A DNA stretch of 64,000 nucleotides from UBA4363 sp002393965 (lineage in GTDB: Bacteria > Bacteroidota > Bacteroidia > Bacteroidales > Paludibacteraceae). The DNA lies in NCBI GenBank assembly GCA_946542925.1, contig CAMNLA010000021.1:53807-117806 (forward strand), in the 5' to 3' direction. Positions within the stretch are counted from its first letter, which is position 1. Each line of letters starts with the position of its first letter. The notes beneath the pieces are model-generated. The model ran no database searches. It was given only the letters and a program-made list of their open reading frames with translations, and had not been told where the DNA came from. This document shows positions 1 through 9,224 of this stretch, piece by piece. Both the position numbers and the translations under genes were made by a program.

Positions 1-185
1 GGTTTAATATCGGAGACGGATATTGGTACTACAATGAGCAGAAAGATGTGATTATCATAACTAAATGGAGCAATCGGAAACACGATTTGATGCGTCTATG
101 GTACGATGAGCTGGAGAATGGTAATCTGAAGTTTTATATCGATGGTACTCCGTTTGAGATTTATGTCCACAAGACTGAAGATTGA
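1..185 (+). CDS. Hypothetical protein, C-terminal part only
   Basis: An open frame runs from base 3 to a TGA at 183-185 and gives the last 60 residues of a protein whose start lies outside the window. The tail is rich in aromatic and charged residues (GDGYWYYNEQKD, LMRLWYDELENG, FYIDGTPFEIYVH) and has no membrane segment. I do not recognise a family. A strong hairpin with flanking A and T runs follows about 65 bases later, which fits the end of a transcription unit. Confidence 0.55.
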   Translation, partial: FNIGDGYWYYNEQKDVIIITKWSNRKHDLMRLWYDELENGNLKFYIDGTPFEIYVHKTED

Positions 186-250
186 ATAAGACGAGGGTGC
201 CTGCCATTCATGGTATAACAGTTTGTTCTATAAGAGAATGGTTATCGTCT

Positions 251-297
251 AAAAAAAACAAAACCGAGCTATTTTAGTAGCCCGGTTTTGTTTTTAG
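251..297. terminator. Bidirectional intrinsic terminator
   Basis: An 11-bp stem (AAACAAAACCG pairing with CGGTTTTGTTT) has A residues before it and T residues after it. It lies between the partial plus-strand gene and the minus-strand thioesterase gene, so it can end transcripts from both sides. Confidence 0.8.
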
Positions 298-339
298 CTT
301 TTCCTTATCAAGGTTATTTCTTCTTAAGAGAAAGAGCTG

Positions 340-717
340 TCATGATAACTTATTCATAAATTTTTCAGGGGAAATAATGAATCGGTTGTGCTTTGCCGTT
401 CCTATGATTTCTCCTTTGGCATTCTTTGCTTCAATGTCGAATGTCAGTTTTCTTCCGTCTATTTGTGTTAGGAGAGCCGTACAGGTGATTTGTTCTCCTA
501 CTTTTGAGGCTTTAATGTGTTCTATGTGTATTGAGATTCCCACAGTGTCACTTCCGTTTTCAAGCTGATGTGCGACAACTTTCATGGCTGTGTTCTCCAT
601 CAGTGCCGCCAGAGCGGGTGTGGCATAGACTGGGAGATTACCCGAACCGAGAAAAGCCGCGGTGTCTTTTTCTTGTACAATGTACGTCTGTGTCAGTCTT
701 ATTCCTGTCTGAGTCAT
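340..717 (-). CDS. FlK-like hotdog-fold thioesterase
   Basis: This 125-residue protein looks like the single-domain hotdog thioesterases related to fluoroacetyl-CoA thioesterase FlK. The FlK catalytic triad Thr42/Glu50/His76 lines up by spacing with Thr33, Glu41 and His67 here (ATPALAALMENTA, then GISIHIEHIKASKVG). Such enzymes hydrolyse acyl-CoA thioesters in the cytoplasm; the substrate of this one is unknown, and most Bacteroidota homologues probably act on ordinary short acyl-CoAs. It starts 11 bases after the prfC stop on the same strand, so it is very likely the second gene of a prfC transcript. Confidence 0.75.
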   Translation of the reverse strand: MTQTGIRLTQTYIVQEKDTAAFLGSGNLPVYATPALAALMENTAMKVVAHQLENGSDTVGISIHIEHIKASKVGEQITCTALLTQIDGRKLTFDIEAKNAKGEIIGTAKHNRFIISPEKFMNKLS

Positions 718-728
718 TTTTTATGGTT

Positions 729-2306
729 TTAGAATTCGGAGGAGAAATGGAAACGAATTTTGGGAAAGTCCTGTCTGGCCATCTGTAGCATGTAACCCGA
801 ATCGGCAAGGAATACATCTCGATCAGAAGTGTCTTTCGCCATGTATTGCATTTTGCGACGTTTGAAGTTCTCCAACTCAACAGCATCGTCACTTTCAACC
901 CAGCATGCCTTGTACAGAGAAACAGGTTCCCATCGGCAAAGGGCATTGTACTCATGTTCCAAACGGTATTGGATTACTTCAAACTGAAGCTGCCCAACCG
1001 TGCCGATTATTTTGCGTCCATTGAACTGGTTTACGAAAAGTTGTGCAACACCTTCATCCATCAATTGTCGGACACCTTTTTCCAATTGTTTTGCTTTCAT
1101 CGGATCAGCATTGTCGATATACTTGAACAATTCAGGCGAAAAAGAGGGAAGACCCTTGAAATGCAAGTTCTCACCTGATGTCAGCGTGTCACCTATCTTG
1201 AACGTCCCTCCGCTGTCTGGCAATCCAACGATGTCGCCGGCATAGGCTTCGTCCACCACCTCTTTTTTCTGTGCCATAAAAGCTGTTGGTGAGGAAAATT
1301 TCATCTGTCTTCCAGAACGTATATGTTGATAGTTTGTATTTCGTTCAAATTTTCCAGAACAAATCTTTACAAATGCAATGCAGGAGCGATGATTGGGATC
1401 CATGTTTGCATGTATCTTAAAGACAAAGCCAGAGAATGAAGGTTCCTCGGGTCTTACCTCGCGCTCCTCCGATAGAACTGCACGAGGACAAGGTGCAATC
1501 TCAATAAAGCAGTCTAGTAATTCTTTCACGCCGAAATTGTTCAGAGCCGAACCGAAAAAGACAGGTGCCAGTTCTCCACTTAGATAGTCTGCTTTGTCGA
1601 ATGTGTCATAAACACCGTTAATCAGCTCCAGATCTTCTCGCAGTTGTTTGGCATCATCTTCTCCTACGTGTTCGTCCAGTTCCTTCGAATCAATGTCAAT
1701 TTCTATCGATTCAGTTACTGTCTGTTTGGAAGGACGATATAACGATAGGCTTTCTTTATGGATGTTATAGACACCCTTGAATTTTTCGCCTTGATTGATA
1801 GGCCACGTTAACGGACGTACCTTGATTTTCAATTCTTCCTCCAATTCGTCAAGTAGGTCAAAAGGGTTCTTTCCGTTACGATCCGTTTTATTTACAAATA
1901 TCATGACAGGAGTATTCCGCATCCGGCATACCTCCATCAGACGGCGTGTCTGTTTCTCTACTCCCTTTGCGATGTCAACGACTATAATGACACTGTCCAC
2001 TGCAGTCAGAGTGCGGAACGTGTCTTCAGCAAAGTCCTCGTGTCCTGGCGTGTCTAATATGTTAATCTTAAAGTGTTCATATTCGAATCCCATGACAGAG
2101 GTTGCTACCGAGATTCCTCGTTGCTTTTCGATCTCCATCCAGTCCGACGTTGCCGTCTTCTTGATTTTATTTGACTTTACTGCTCCTGCAACATGTATGG
2201 CCCCTCCGAATAACAGTAATTTTTCGGTCAGTGTCGTTTTTCCGGCATCGGGGTGGGATATAATGGCAAATGTCCTTCTGCGCTCTATTTCTTCTTGCAG
2301 CGTCAT
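729..2306 (-). CDS. prfC: Peptide chain release factor 3
   Basis: This 525-residue translational GTPase has the length usual for RF3. The P-loop SHPDAGKTT lies at residues 17-25, followed by the G2-region RGISVATSV, the G3 motif DTPGHEDF and the G4 motif NKTD. RF3 uses GTP to recycle RF1 and RF2 from the ribosome after peptide release. The start ATG at 2306 lies 32 bases from a minus-strand TATCTTTG promoter box. The downstream thioesterase gene follows after 11 bases. The EamA transporter gene runs divergently from the same intergenic region. Confidence 0.95.
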   Translation of the reverse strand: MTLQEEIERRRTFAIISHPDAGKTTLTEKLLLFGGAIHVAGAVKSNKIKKTATSDWMEIEKQRGISVATSVMGFEYEHFKINILDTPGHEDFAEDTFRTLTAVDSVIIVVDIAKGVEKQTRRLMEVCRMRNTPVMIFVNKTDRNGKNPFDLLDELEEELKIKVRPLTWPINQGEKFKGVYNIHKESLSLYRPSKQTVTESIEIDIDSKELDEHVGEDDAKQLREDLELINGVYDTFDKADYLSGELAPVFFGSALNNFGVKELLDCFIEIAPCPRAVLSEEREVRPEEPSFSGFVFKIHANMDPNHRSCIAFVKICSGKFERNTNYQHIRSGRQMKFSSPTAFMAQKKEVVDEAYAGDIVGLPDSGGTFKIGDTLTSGENLHFKGLPSFSPELFKYIDNADPMKAKQLEKGVRQLMDEGVAQLFVNQFNGRKIIGTVGQLQFEVIQYRLEHEYNALCRWEPVSLYKACWVESDDAVELENFKRRKMQYMAKDTSDRDVFLADSGYMLQMARQDFPKIRFHFSSEF

Positions 2307-2337
2307 GTTTTAATTTGAATCTGAAAATTTGGAGTTG

Positions 2338-2345
2338 CAAAGATA
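2338..2345 (-). promoter_or_regulatory. Promoter -7 box for prfC
   Basis: Read on the minus strand this is TATCTTTG, a full match to the Bacteroidota -7 consensus TAnnTTTG, about 32 bases before the prfC start. No clear -33 TTG is seen at the expected distance. The box lies back to back with the plus-strand box at 2361-2368. Confidence 0.7.
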
Positions 2346-2360
2346 GTGAAAAAATGAACG

Positions 2361-2368
2361 TATCTTTG
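2361..2368 (+). promoter_or_regulatory. Promoter -7 box for the EamA transporter unit
   Basis: TATCTTTG matches TAnnTTTG, with a TTG at 2335-2337 in the region expected for the -33 element (23 bases apart, slightly long). A start site near 2375 would place the ATG at 2354 upstream of the transcript, so this box favours translation from the ATG at 2384 or 2393. Confidence 0.6.
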
Positions 2369-2392
2369 TCTGGCGTTTTTTACATGTACACG

Positions 2393-3331
2393 ATGGCGGA
2401 TACTTCTCTCAGAGGACATGCTTCGATTTTGGCGGCTTCGGTCATGTGGGGAATCATGGCTCCTGTTGCAAAAGTTGCTATGACGGTTATTTCTCCTTTC
2501 ATGCTGACGACTTTGCGCTTGGTGGGTGGGGCTCTGCTTTTTTGGCTTGTCTCTTTATGTGTGGGACATTCCGAACGCGTTGCTCTGCACGATTTCCCTC
2601 GCCTGTTTCTTGCTTCACTCTTTGCCTTTGTATTTAATCAGGGACTCTTCCTGACTGGGCTCTCTTTGACTACCCCCATTGACGCCTCTGTTATCACCAC
2701 CCTGTTGCCAGTCTTTACTATGGTATTGGCTGCCATTCTCCTGCACGAACCCATTTCCGGTCCGAAGGTTTTGGGTATCGTATTGGGGGCTGCTGGAGCC
2801 CTGATCTTGATACTCTCCAATGTCGATGCGTTTCACTCAGTGAACAATGGATCTTGGTTAGGGGATGTCCTCTGTATGCTCGCGCAGTTCTCTTTTGCAT
2901 GCTATCTTGCCGGATTTCAGAACCTGACCCGGAAATATTCATCACTTACCATTAATAAGTGGATTTTTACTTGTGCATCGTTGTGTTGTATTCCCATTAC
3001 GTTATCTGACTTCTATGCTTTGAATCTCCAATCTCTTCCTATCGAAGCTGTTCTGGAGGTGACGTATGTAGTATTCTTTGGATCGTTTCTTGCCTACCTC
3101 TGTTACGTGGCAGGTCAGCGAATGCTCAGGCCTACTGTGGTCAGTATGTATAACTATACGCAGCCCATTGTAGCCTCGGTTCTGGCGATTGTCATGGGAA
3201 TGGGGGTGCTGACGCTGACAAAGGTGTTGGCTGTTGTTCTTGTATTTGTCGGAGTTTATGCCGTTACACTTTCCAAATCTCGTCAGGATTTGCAGCGGGA
3301 ACAAAGAATAGCTGGAAGGGAGGAACGATGA
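2393..3331 (+). CDS. EamA/DMT-family transporter
   Basis: This is a hydrophobic protein of about 312 residues with roughly ten predicted membrane segments and the two-fold EamA repeat. The first repeat has the typical opening ASVMWGIMAPVAKVAM and the segment SVITTLLPVFTMVLAAILLHEP. The second repeat contains YNYTQPIVASVLAIVMGMGV. Such inner-membrane proteins export or import small metabolites; the substrate cannot be told from sequence. The open frame extends to 2270 inside prfC, but the promoter box at 2361-2368 argues for MADTSL (2393) or MYTMAD (2384) as the start. The last four bases overlap the start of the nuclease-helicase gene (ATGA), so the two are co-translated. Confidence 0.85.
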   Translation: MADTSLRGHASILAASVMWGIMAPVAKVAMTVISPFMLTTLRLVGGALLFWLVSLCVGHSERVALHDFPRLFLASLFAFVFNQGLFLTGLSLTTPIDASVITTLLPVFTMVLAAILLHEPISGPKVLGIVLGAAGALILILSNVDAFHSVNNGSWLGDVLCMLAQFSFACYLAGFQNLTRKYSSLTINKWIFTCASLCCIPITLSDFYALNLQSLPIEAVLEVTYVVFFGSFLAYLCYVAGQRMLRPTVVSMYNYTQPIVASVLAIVMGMGVLTLTKVLAVVLVFVGVYAVTLSKSRQDLQREQRIAGREER

Positions 3332-6300
3332 AGGACGGTTACTGGAGAATGGTCGTTGTCGCATCGCAGGATGGTGTCATGACGCTGTCTAGGGTTGCGC
3401 GTACGGGGGAAGAACCGGATGTGCAGCGTTACCGTGCGAAAGGCTCGGCACCGGAGGGAACTCGTTTCAATGTGCTGCAACCGCATGTGAATGCGTTTGG
3501 TGATTTGGAGGACTGTTTTTTGGTCTATGAACCAGATTATTTGGTTGATGTCACTGCCGTCGCTCGTTGTTTTGGATCGTATGCGGATGATTCTGTGGTA
3601 TCTTTGCTCTCACGGTTTGAACCTTCGGACGATTCTCCGGCAATACTTTTAGGTTCTTTTGCTTCTCAGTTGCTGGATGAGGCAATCTATGATCGTGGCA
3701 ATTCCTCTTCCGACTATCGCGATAGTGTACAACGTTTTTTTCGAAGCAATGCACTTCCATTGGCAACCTGTAGTGATTTTTCCCGCCAGTGGCACGATGA
3801 GGCTCGGCGCCAGCAAATCAACCTGCGCAACATGATGTCTTCCGTCAATAGAGACAAAGCGCTGGTCGAACCTTCGTTCGTCTGCGAGGCACTTGGCTTG
3901 CAGGGACGTATTGACCTCCTTCAGAGCGATGGTCTCCTGCTGGTCGAACAGAAGTCGGGCAAATGGAGCATGGACCAGGGCCATCGGATTGCTCATTATG
4001 TGCAGATGTTGCTCTATTTGGCTGTATTGAAATACAATTTTCACATCGAATCCTCTCAGGTTGCAGCCTATCTTCTCTATTCAAAGTATCCTGATGGTCT
4101 GTTACGAGAGGCTGAGTCTCCATCCCTTCTGAAACGTGCCCTTCGGATTCGTAACGATATCGTCAGGGATGAACTGAATATGACGGATTATGAGGGGGTG
4201 CGTCAACAACTTGGCGGACTTCGGGTGGAAGAACTAAATAGCAAAGGGTGTCACCCCCATCTTTGGGAGCCTTATATCCGTCCTAAGTTACAGGCGATTA
4301 TCCAGCCGATTCAGAATGCAGACGAACTCTCTCTCTCATATTTCTATCGTTTCTTTGCTTTTCTTGAACGTGAGCAGGTTCTGCAAAAGGTGGGCCCATC
4401 CGTACTGAATCGTCGTCGTCCCGATGCCCGTTGGTTGCGAACTTATCCTGGAAAGGAGTTCGGTCTTTCTGGTATGTGGAATCTGTCTCCGGATGAGAAA
4501 CGAAGATCCGGCGACCTTTTAGATGGATTGACCATACAGCGGCTTACTAAAAACGAACGGGGAGACGTCGAGGTGGTTACGCTACTGCGTCCTCAGGGGG
4601 AATCGGATGTCTTTCCGAATTTCAGGGTTGGCGATACAGTAGCGCTCTTTCACTACCCCAATAATGGAGTGCCCGATGTCCGAAGGACCATAGAACACCG
4701 TGCTACGCTGGTAGAAATAACGCGGGCATTCGTCTCGGTTCGCCTTCGCAGTCCGCAGCGCAACGAAAAGGTTTTTGCTGTCTCCCGTTCCACATCGAAA
4801 CATTGGGCTCTCGAACATGATTTTATGGGAGCTTCTTTCGGCGCTCTCTATCGGGGACTTCATGCGCTTTTATTAGCTGATTCTCAGCGACGTTTGTTGC
4901 TGTTGGGCAAACGCCCCCCTCGCGTTGATCGCCAGTTGCGTCTTTCTTCTGACTATGGCGCTTTCAATCCCCTCGTTTTGAAAGCGAAACAGGCTCGTGA
5001 TTTCTTTCTTCTGGTCGGTCCGCCAGGTACTGGCAAGACTTCTTTTGGACTGATCAATATCTTGAAGGAGGAACTCCTCTCGGATTCGTCGAATGCTGTA
5101 TTGTTGCTTTCCTACACCAACCGGGCTGTGGATGAGATTTGCAGCAAACTGCTCAAAGAGGATATTGATTTCATACGGATTGGTAACGGATGGACAACTG
5201 ACGAAGCGTATCTTGATCATCTCTTGAACCGTAGAATGAAGGATAAGGATAATGTGTCTGCCATAAGGGAGGAACTGATGCGCGTTCGGGTTTTCGTCTC
5301 TACAGTTGCTTCTCTTAATGTAAACCAGCGCATATTTCGTCTTCGTTCATTTTCTTTGGCCATCGTGGACGAGGCCTCTCAAATTTTGGAGCCTTACTTG
5401 ATTTCGCTCCTTTCAGCCCGTTGCCAGTCTCCGGGTCCTTCCTCTCAACCCAATGCCATTGGGCGGTTTGTACTCATCGGTGACGAGAAGCAGTTGCCTG
5501 CCGTAGTCCTCCAGCCTCGTGACGAATCTGTTGTGCGTGAAAAGTTGTTGATCGAGAGAGGAATTCGCGATTGTCGCGAATCGCTTTTCGGACGTTTGTT
5601 GCGCAACTGCCGCGACCAGTTGGATGTCGTCCATGTGTTTTCTAGACAGGGACGCATGCACCCTGATGTGGCGGATTTTGCCAATCGGACGTTTTACGGT
5701 GCCACCCTGCTCCCTGTCGGACTTCCTCATCAGGTAGAGGCGCTTTCTCTTTCGCCTGCTGATGATGCTGACGAATTGGAACGTATGGTAGCCACACATC
5801 GCACGTTGTTTCTTCCTTGCGTGCCCGCTTTTCGCAATGACGACTCCGATGCCTTTCAGAATCAGAATTTGGACGAGGCGCGTCTCGCTGCCCGTCTTGC
5901 TGGTGTCATCTTCCGTCTTTATGTCAAAGGCGGGATACCATTCGATGTTCGCCAATCGCTTGGTATCATCGTCCCTTACCGTAGCCAGATTACTGCTGTA
6001 CGTCGTCAGATAGAACGGCTATCAGGAGGGGTGAACTATGCGCCTCTGCTCTCGGTCACCATTGACACCGTCGAACGCTTTCAGGGTAGCGAGCGTGACG
6101 TTATCATCTACAGCACGACGGTTCAGCATCCGGAACAATTGGATTTCCTTACCGAAAGTACTTTCACGGACGACGATGGAGTCTCGGTGGACCGCAAACT
6201 CAATGTGGCTTTGACTCGTGCCAGAAAACAACTTTTCGTTATTGGTAATCCGGAGGTCCTCCGACACAATCCGATCTACAATCTCCTTATCTCACAGTGG

Positions 6301-6342
6301 GAGTCCTATTCTTCCGATTCCTCTTCCTCAGACTCGTTCTGA
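3328..6342 (+). CDS. Dna2-like nuclease-helicase fusion
   Basis: This 1004-residue protein joins a Cas4/RecB-type nuclease to a superfamily 1 helicase, the architecture of Dna2. The nuclease motif is Asp196 followed by Glu207-Gln-Lys209 (GRIDLL, LLVEQKSGK). The helicase has Walker A GPPGTGKT at 564-571, Walker B VDEAS with Asp681-Glu682, IGDEKQLPAVV, VERFQGSERDVII and the arginine motif VALTRARKQ. I see only isolated cysteines around the nuclease, so the iron-sulfur cluster of eukaryotic Dna2 is probably absent. The likely role is processing of DNA flaps or ends. It overlaps the EamA gene by four bases, and its 3' end overlaps the convergent AddB-like gene by 37 bases. A defence role is possible but not shown. 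Confidence 0.85.
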   Translation: MKDGYWRMVVVASQDGVMTLSRVARTGEEPDVQRYRAKGSAPEGTRFNVLQPHVNAFGDLEDCFLVYEPDYLVDVTAVARCFGSYADDSVVSLLSRFEPSDDSPAILLGSFASQLLDEAIYDRGNSSSDYRDSVQRFFRSNALPLATCSDFSRQWHDEARRQQINLRNMMSSVNRDKALVEPSFVCEALGLQGRIDLLQSDGLLLVEQKSGKWSMDQGHRIAHYVQMLLYLAVLKYNFHIESSQVAAYLLYSKYPDGLLREAESPSLLKRALRIRNDIVRDELNMTDYEGVRQQLGGLRVEELNSKGCHPHLWEPYIRPKLQAIIQPIQNADELSLSYFYRFFAFLEREQVLQKVGPSVLNRRRPDARWLRTYPGKEFGLSGMWNLSPDEKRRSGDLLDGLTIQRLTKNERGDVEVVTLLRPQGESDVFPNFRVGDTVALFHYPNNGVPDVRRTIEHRATLVEITRAFVSVRLRSPQRNEKVFAVSRSTSKHWALEHDFMGASFGALYRGLHALLLADSQRRLLLLGKRPPRVDRQLRLSSDYGAFNPLVLKAKQARDFFLLVGPPGTGKTSFGLINILKEELLSDSSNAVLLLSYTNRAVDEICSKLLKEDIDFIRIGNGWTTDEAYLDHLLNRRMKDKDNVSAIREELMRVRVFVSTVASLNVNQRIFRLRSFSLAIVDEASQILEPYLISLLSARCQSPGPSSQPNAIGRFVLIGDEKQLPAVVLQPRDESVVREKLLIERGIRDCRESLFGRLLRNCRDQLDVVHVFSRQGRMHPDVADFANRTFYGATLLPVGLPHQVEALSLSPADDADELERMVATHRTLFLPCVPAFRNDDSDAFQNQNLDEARLAARLAGVIFRLYVKGGIPFDVRQSLGIIVPYRSQITAVRRQIERLSGGVNYAPLLSVTIDTVERFQGSERDVIIYSTTVQHPEQLDFLTESTFTDDDGVSVDRKLNVALTRARKQLFVIGNPEVLRHNPIYNLLISQWESYSSDSSSSDSF

Positions 6343-9212
6343 TATTTTCTGCACATCGGACCAAATGGACAGTAAGAACAGTTCTTGGCATTTTCTGTCC
6401 GTGTGAACGGATGATTGATGTCGAATATTTCGCTCACGAGTTGATGAACTTTTTCTATGAATCCGTTCGTCACGTCGTTGATGTCTGTAATGGGTCCGCT
6501 TGCCGTCTCGAGAACCGGATTGTATGTTTTCGGATTGGATGCCTTCGGACTTAGAATATAGAGTAGGGCAGGACGGACGGCAACTCCCGATGGATTCAAG
6601 TTTTGGTCGTTCCGTACGATATGGCTGTAGAGAAAGGTTTGGAACCAATAGGCCCTTTGGTCTCCCTTGAATGTCCCGTCCGTCAGTTGTTTGGTAGGAT
6701 CGGTTATCTTCGGACCTTTGTGTTTCTCCTTTCCTGTTTTGTAATCTACCACTCGTAGACTCTTCCCTCCGTCAGTCGTGTCTATTCGGTCTATGCGCCC
6801 ACCGACCGAAGTGGTGTATTCCTTTCCTTCTACATGGATTTTCAGAGGCATGCTTACGTCTTTCTCCATGGCTATGATCTGCAGGCTCTGGATGCTTGCG
6901 TCGATTTTGATAAGGCGATGTAGCAGGTGCGTCAGCACCTCTCGACAGATGATCTGCGAACCGGTACTCAGAGGAACGGATCTGGCCTGCACCCCTGTGT
7001 CTGGCTCCAGTTTTTTCAGAAGGTTCTTCTGTAGCGAACACGACAGTGCCTTGTCCGCTTTGCTTTCCATTAGGGTTCGTTTCTTTTCTTCTTCCAATTG
7101 GTGTAGATCCACCCCCATGCTGTTTAGATCAGTATACAGGTATTCACAGGCATCATGAAACAATGTTCCGAAAAGGGCGCCGTCTATGTCCTGCAGGCTA
7201 TTTTCATCCTCTGGCTCCTCAAGGTGTGCGATGTAGCGGAAGTAGAATCGTGCCGGACAATCAATGTATAGGTTCAGGGCCGAAGGACTGAAAAAGGCTT
7301 TTTCTTGTGCGCTTAGCCCATTTTCGCTGCCCTCTTCCGTACGGTTTTTCAGCAGGTATTCAATCATTTTCGGTGTCTTCTGGATGTCTCCTGTCGGATG
7401 GGATGTCTGATCCGTTTTCTTTTCACTTTCGTGTCCGTAGGAGAGAGAGTCCATCTGAATATGGACCCCTGGCATCTCGACCATCATTTGTCGCATGAAT
7501 CTTGACATTTCTCCCGTCGATATGCCTTCTGTTGCTGTGTTGTAACAGATGGTGATGTCATCGGCTCGTTGTAGCAGGGAGTAGAAGTAATAAGCATAGA
7601 TGGCGACTTTGTTGTCCACGGTGGTTAGTGAATAGGCCTTTCGGATGTCATAGGGGATGAAGGAACTGTCCGAAACTCCTTTCGGCATGTTCCCTTCGTT
7701 ACACGATAGCAGTAATAGTTCCTTGAAGTCGAGGTTGCGCGTTTCCAGCACTCCCATGATTTGTATTCCCTTTGCCGGCTCGCCGTGGAAGGGGATCGCC
7801 ACGCTGTTCAGCAGTTGGTTGAAGAATCGATGGAGCATCGTTGGGGTGATTTCACCTTCCTTTTCTATCGGTGAGAGTGCTGTATTCATTTCGCGTATCA
7901 GCAGACTGGCTTGATAGAGCGATTCCTTTGTCAGTACATCTTTTCCTTCCCATTCCTCTGCCGACTTTTCCAGCGTTTCCGTGAGAGTACGGGTCAGACC
8001 TTCGAGGTCACGTTTCTCGCTCGGGTTGTTCAGGTAGGTCGAACTGGCGGAGAAAAGCCGGATGGCAATAGGCGTCAGACGGAACGGATAACCCATGGTG
8101 ATGTTGATTTCCGTAGGACTCTCATGGGTGCCAGGCAGGGCATCCAGTACGTTCGGTAGCAGTTTCTCGTCACAGAGGACGACGGCACTGTTCCTGTCTT
8201 TCCTCTTAGGACTCATCTGCATCCACTGACGGACGTAGCGTGCTTGTATGTCTTCCGATGTGGCGGAGACGAATCGGATGCTTTTCTCGTTGCTCCATTG
8301 GTCGTAGATCTCTTCGCTGTCGTTCGGTAGGGCATTCGGGTATTTTTCCAGCCATTTTCTGACGTAATGGCCCGCCTCCATGTCTCTTCCTTCTTTTTTG
8401 TCCGTATAGTGGTGGTCGTAGTCCCAATAGAACAGGGACTTGCCTATTTCCTGTATGCGCGAGAACAGGACCTCTTCACATTGCTGTATCATATTGAACC
8501 CAACGAAGGCATAGCGGTCGTATCGCTCGAAGTCCAGCGTGTTGATGCGCTCGCTGACTTCACGGTACAGCATCCCCTCGTACACTTCCCTTGTCGGATT
8601 TTTTTCTTCGTCGGATAGTTCCTTTCGGAATTCCTGATAGATGGACCCTAATTGGCTCCACACGGCTTCGAACTTTTGACGCAGACGGTAGTTCTCTTTC
8701 AGGTCCGTTCCGAAGTAGGTCTCAATGGCTTTCAGTTGACGCTCGTTCAGGTAGTCGGTAATGTCCTCGATCTCGCGTATGTTGGCGAGGTTGGAGAATA
8801 TCTTTTCGGCGGGTCCCATGTTCTTGTCGATGTCATCGAAGTCGGCAAGCAGCATCTGCCCCCAGCCGTAGAAGTGATCGAAACTCTCTGTGGTAGCGGT
8901 GGAGGACGCCGACGTTTCCCTCGCACCGACGTGTTTGACAAAGATTCGGTACAGACGGTAGATGAGTGATAGTTGACTGTTGCTCTTTGTGGTGATATAC
9001 TGACTGTTGGCACGGAATAGTTCCGATATGGTCAGGCAGGCAGGACTCCAGATGGTCCCGCATCCCTGTTCGTTGGCAATGGTGATCAGTTCCTCGTTCA
9101 GGAACAGGGAGGCTCGCTTGTTCGGAAAGATGACGGCTGTACGGCTCATGTCGTTGCTCTGAATACGGTTGTATAGGTCTTTGGCAACGTAGTGCAGGAA
9201 GGTGTGTCTCAT
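6306..9212 (-). CDS. AddB-like PD-(D/E)XK exonuclease subunit
   Basis: This 968-residue protein resembles the AddB subunit of helicase-nuclease complexes that resect double-strand breaks. The nuclease core VVDYKTGK lies near residue 820. The iron-sulfur staple typical of AddB is complete: one cysteine in LYIDCPARFYFRY near residue 652 and three at the C-terminus (Cys945, Cys948, Cys954 in CSYCPFGPMC). The N-terminal part is a divergent helicase-like domain without a clear Walker A. It follows the AddA-like gene with 12 bases between, as expected for partners. No terminator is visible, and its last 37 bases overlap the convergent nuclease-helicase gene. Confidence 0.85.
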   Translation of the reverse strand: MRHTFLHYVAKDLYNRIQSNDMSRTAVIFPNKRASLFLNEELITIANEQGCGTIWSPACLTISELFRANSQYITTKSNSQLSLIYRLYRIFVKHVGARETSASSTATTESFDHFYGWGQMLLADFDDIDKNMGPAEKIFSNLANIREIEDITDYLNERQLKAIETYFGTDLKENYRLRQKFEAVWSQLGSIYQEFRKELSDEEKNPTREVYEGMLYREVSERINTLDFERYDRYAFVGFNMIQQCEEVLFSRIQEIGKSLFYWDYDHHYTDKKEGRDMEAGHYVRKWLEKYPNALPNDSEEIYDQWSNEKSIRFVSATSEDIQARYVRQWMQMSPKRKDRNSAVVLCDEKLLPNVLDALPGTHESPTEINITMGYPFRLTPIAIRLFSASSTYLNNPSEKRDLEGLTRTLTETLEKSAEEWEGKDVLTKESLYQASLLIREMNTALSPIEKEGEITPTMLHRFFNQLLNSVAIPFHGEPAKGIQIMGVLETRNLDFKELLLLSCNEGNMPKGVSDSSFIPYDIRKAYSLTTVDNKVAIYAYYFYSLLQRADDITICYNTATEGISTGEMSRFMRQMMVEMPGVHIQMDSLSYGHESEKKTDQTSHPTGDIQKTPKMIEYLLKNRTEEGSENGLSAQEKAFFSPSALNLYIDCPARFYFRYIAHLEEPEDENSLQDIDGALFGTLFHDACEYLYTDLNSMGVDLHQLEEEKKRTLMESKADKALSCSLQKNLLKKLEPDTGVQARSVPLSTGSQIICREVLTHLLHRLIKIDASIQSLQIIAMEKDVSMPLKIHVEGKEYTTSVGGRIDRIDTTDGGKSLRVVDYKTGKEKHKGPKITDPTKQLTDGTFKGDQRAYWFQTFLYSHIVRNDQNLNPSGVAVRPALLYILSPKASNPKTYNPVLETASGPITDINDVTNGFIEKVHQLVSEIFDINHPFTRTENAKNCSYCPFGPMCRKYQNESEEEESEE

Positions 9213-9224
9213 GTCTGTTTGCGT

